Source: an uncultured Gilliamella sp. | GTDB taxonomy: Bacteria; Pseudomonadota; Gammaproteobacteria; Enterobacterales; Enterobacteriaceae | Reading direction: 5' to 3' | Assembly (NCBI GenBank): GCA_945291235.1 | Contig: CALYQY010000053.1 | Coordinates: 1-15,986, forward strand | DNA: 15,986 nucleotides | Shown here: positions 14,576 through 15,986 of the stretch, one piece after another | Numbering within the stretch: position 1 is the stretch's first letter | How the letters are laid out: every line of letters starts with the position of its first letter | Notes under the pieces: model-generated | Databases searched by the model: none | Seen by the model: only the letters and a program-made list of their open reading frames with translations | Told to the model about the DNA's origin: nothing | Translations under genes and position numbers: made by a program

Positions 14576-15986
14576 ATGAAAAAAAATATTCAATCAGCTC
14601 ATAGTGATATCGATAAAGAAGCTTCAACCTGGCAAACTTTTTCCAAGTTATGGCCTTATATTGCCAAACATAAATTAATTCTTTTATTATCAATAATTTT
14701 ACTCGTTATTAGTGCTTTTGCTGATACTTCATTGATTGGTATGCTACAACCTTTATTGGATAAGGGATTTGTTCAAAACGATCAGCAATTTTTAATTATG
14801 GCTCCCTTCTATATTTTTGGGTTAGTTCTTCTGAGAGGAGTTGCTAATTATGGATATTCATTCTTTTTATCTTTTATTTCCACAAAAATCGTACTTAAAA
14901 TTCGTCAACAACTTTTTAACCATTTTGTTGATGCACCAGTAAGTTTTTATGATAAAAACTCAACAGGAAGATTACTTTCACGTATAACCTATGATACCGA
15001 CCAAGTCGCTTCATCTTCTTCTGATGCATTAATTACAATTGTTCGAGAGTCTGCCTTTATTTGTGGGCTTTTTTATACAATGTTTATTAATAGTTGGGAA
15101 CTATCTTTATCATTAATTATCATTACTCCCATTGTGATAGGTTTAATAACTTTTATATCGGTAAAATTTAGGAAATTAGCTAAAAACATGCAAAATTCGA
15201 TGGGTGGGGTAACTATGTCCGTCGAGCAAATGTTGAAAGGGCATCGTGAAATCATTCTTTTTGGTGCGCAAGATGAAGAGTCTAAAAACTTCAATAAAGT
15301 AAATAATAAATTTCGGCGAGATGGTATGAGATTAGTCTCAATATCAGCTTTATCAACACCTATAGTTCAACTTATAATTTCCTTTGCCATTGCGTTTGTT
15401 CTATTAATGGCGAGTAACCCTGATTTGAATATTACACCAGGTCAATTTACAGTTGTTTTTTCTTCACTAGTTGCGTTGATGCAACCAATAAAAAGTCTAA
15501 CGAGTGTTAATGCTGATTTTCAAAAAGGTATGGCTGCTTGTCAAACTCTATTTGCTATTTTTGAACAACCAATTGAAAAAGATGATGGCAAAATAAATAT
15601 TCAACGGGTACAAGGCGCCATTGAATTTAAAAATGTCAGTTTTACTTACGAAAGCAGACAAGAACCAGCTTTACAAAATATTAGTTTTTCTGTCGAACCA
15701 TATAAAACCATTGCTTTGGTTGGTCGTTCTGGCTCAGGAAAAAGTACAATAGCAAGTTTGCTTACTCGCTTTTATGATATCAGTAACGGTGAAATTTTGA
15801 TTGATAACCATAATATTCAAGACTTAACACTAAGTTGTTTACGCAATCAAATTGGTTTGGTTTCACAAAATGTACACTTATTCAATGATACTGTTGCAAA
15901 TAATATTGCTTATGGCCGAGTTGGAGATTATTCACAAGAGCAAATAGAGAAAGCAGCTAAACAAGCCTATGCCTATGATTTTATAA
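14576..15986 (+). CDS. msbA: MsbA lipid A ABC flippase (copy 2, partial at window end)
   Basis: 470 codons are present and uninterrupted, and the gene continues past the window. It begins MKKNIQSAHSDIDKEASTWQ, and from STWQTFSKLWPYIA onward it follows E. coli MsbA closely: RITYDTDQVASSSSDALITI, KNMQNSMGGVT, EQMLKGHREI, QKGMAACQTLF, and SQNVHLFNDTVANNIAYGR. Walker A is GRSGSGKST (383-391, K389). Equivalents of the lipid A phosphate ligands R78, R148 and K299 are R87, R157 and K306, all conserved. Signature, Walker B and H-loop lie beyond the edge. It starts 11 nt after copy 1 with no obvious SD, so it is probably co-transcribed. It is the more likely housekeeping flippase for lipid A-core. Confidence 0.92.
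   Translation, partial: MKKNIQSAHSDIDKEASTWQTFSKLWPYIAKHKLILLLSIILLVISAFADTSLIGMLQPLLDKGFVQNDQQFLIMAPFYIFGLVLLRGVANYGYSFFLSFISTKIVLKIRQQLFNHFVDAPVSFYDKNSTGRLLSRITYDTDQVASSSSDALITIVRESAFICGLFYTMFINSWELSLSLIIITPIVIGLITFISVKFRKLAKNMQNSMGGVTMSVEQMLKGHREIILFGAQDEESKNFNKVNNKFRRDGMRLVSISALSTPIVQLIISFAIAFVLLMASNPDLNITPGQFTVVFSSLVALMQPIKSLTSVNADFQKGMAACQTLFAIFEQPIEKDDGKINIQRVQGAIEFKNVSFTYESRQEPALQNISFSVEPYKTIALVGRSGSGKSTIASLLTRFYDISNGEILIDNHNIQDLTLSCLRNQIGLVSQNVHLFNDTVANNIAYGRVGDYSQEQIEKAAKQAYAYDFI

Noticed and set aside
15073..15294. 73-codon open frame on the - strand in MsbA copy 2
   Set aside because: The + strand is an uninterrupted MsbA coding frame through this stretch; this is a shadow.
12828..15986. 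The msbA pair considered as a recent tandem duplication or assembly artefact
   Set aside because: The two proteins differ at many positions including conserved motifs, and no long identical DNA stretch is visible between them.

Overview
The window looks like a chromosomal surface-polysaccharide (LPS/LOS) locus from a very AT-rich gammaproteobacterium. The evidence is the C-terminus of a TyrR-type regulator at the left edge, two MsbA-family lipid A flippases at the right edge, and an enterobacterial WaaO-like outer-core glycosyltransferase. The AT-richness fits Orbaceae (Gilliamella/Frischella relatives), but this placement is an inference from gene content and base composition, not a measurement.

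Left region (1-6824), all on the + strand and tightly packed after tyrR: a FdtA/QdtA-type sugar 3,4-ketoisomerase, a FkbH-type HAD protein, an acyl carrier protein, a GNAT acyltransferase fused to a VOC/glyoxalase domain, a GT-B glycosyltransferase, a FdtB/QdtB-type DegT aminotransferase and a GT2 glycosyltransferase. Genes abut or overlap by a few bases, so this is one operon. The likely product is a dTDP-3-amino-3,6-dideoxyhexose. Its amino group would be acylated from an ACP-bound acyl group loaded by the FkbH-like protein, rather than simply acetylated by the usual FdtC/QdtC acetyltransferase, which is absent here.

Middle region: 6825-7140 has no intact gene. It carries what looks like a decayed AcpS-type 4'-phosphopantetheinyl transferase, the enzyme class that activates ACPs, in one reading frame broken by three stops. 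The dTDP-L-rhamnose operon follows as rmlB-rmlA-rmlC-rmlD (7141-10496), then a probable glycosyltransferase (10500-11501). RmlB makes dTDP-4-keto-6-deoxyglucose, the branch point for both L-rhamnose (RmlC, RmlD) and the amino sugar (ketoisomerase, aminotransferase), so the two halves are biochemically linked.

Right region: a convergent WaaO/WaaI/WaaJ-like GT8 core glycosyltransferase (11503-12522, - strand), a 305-bp divergent intergenic region, then two tandem MsbA-family ABC transporters. The first is complete and the more diverged; the second is closer to E. coli MsbA and runs off the window. No O-antigen flippase (Wzx), polymerase (Wzy), Wzm/Wzt pair or O-antigen ligase is visible. The sugars may therefore decorate a lipooligosaccharide core, or the missing genes lie elsewhere. 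No rRNA, tRNA, CRISPR or insertion sequence was recognised.
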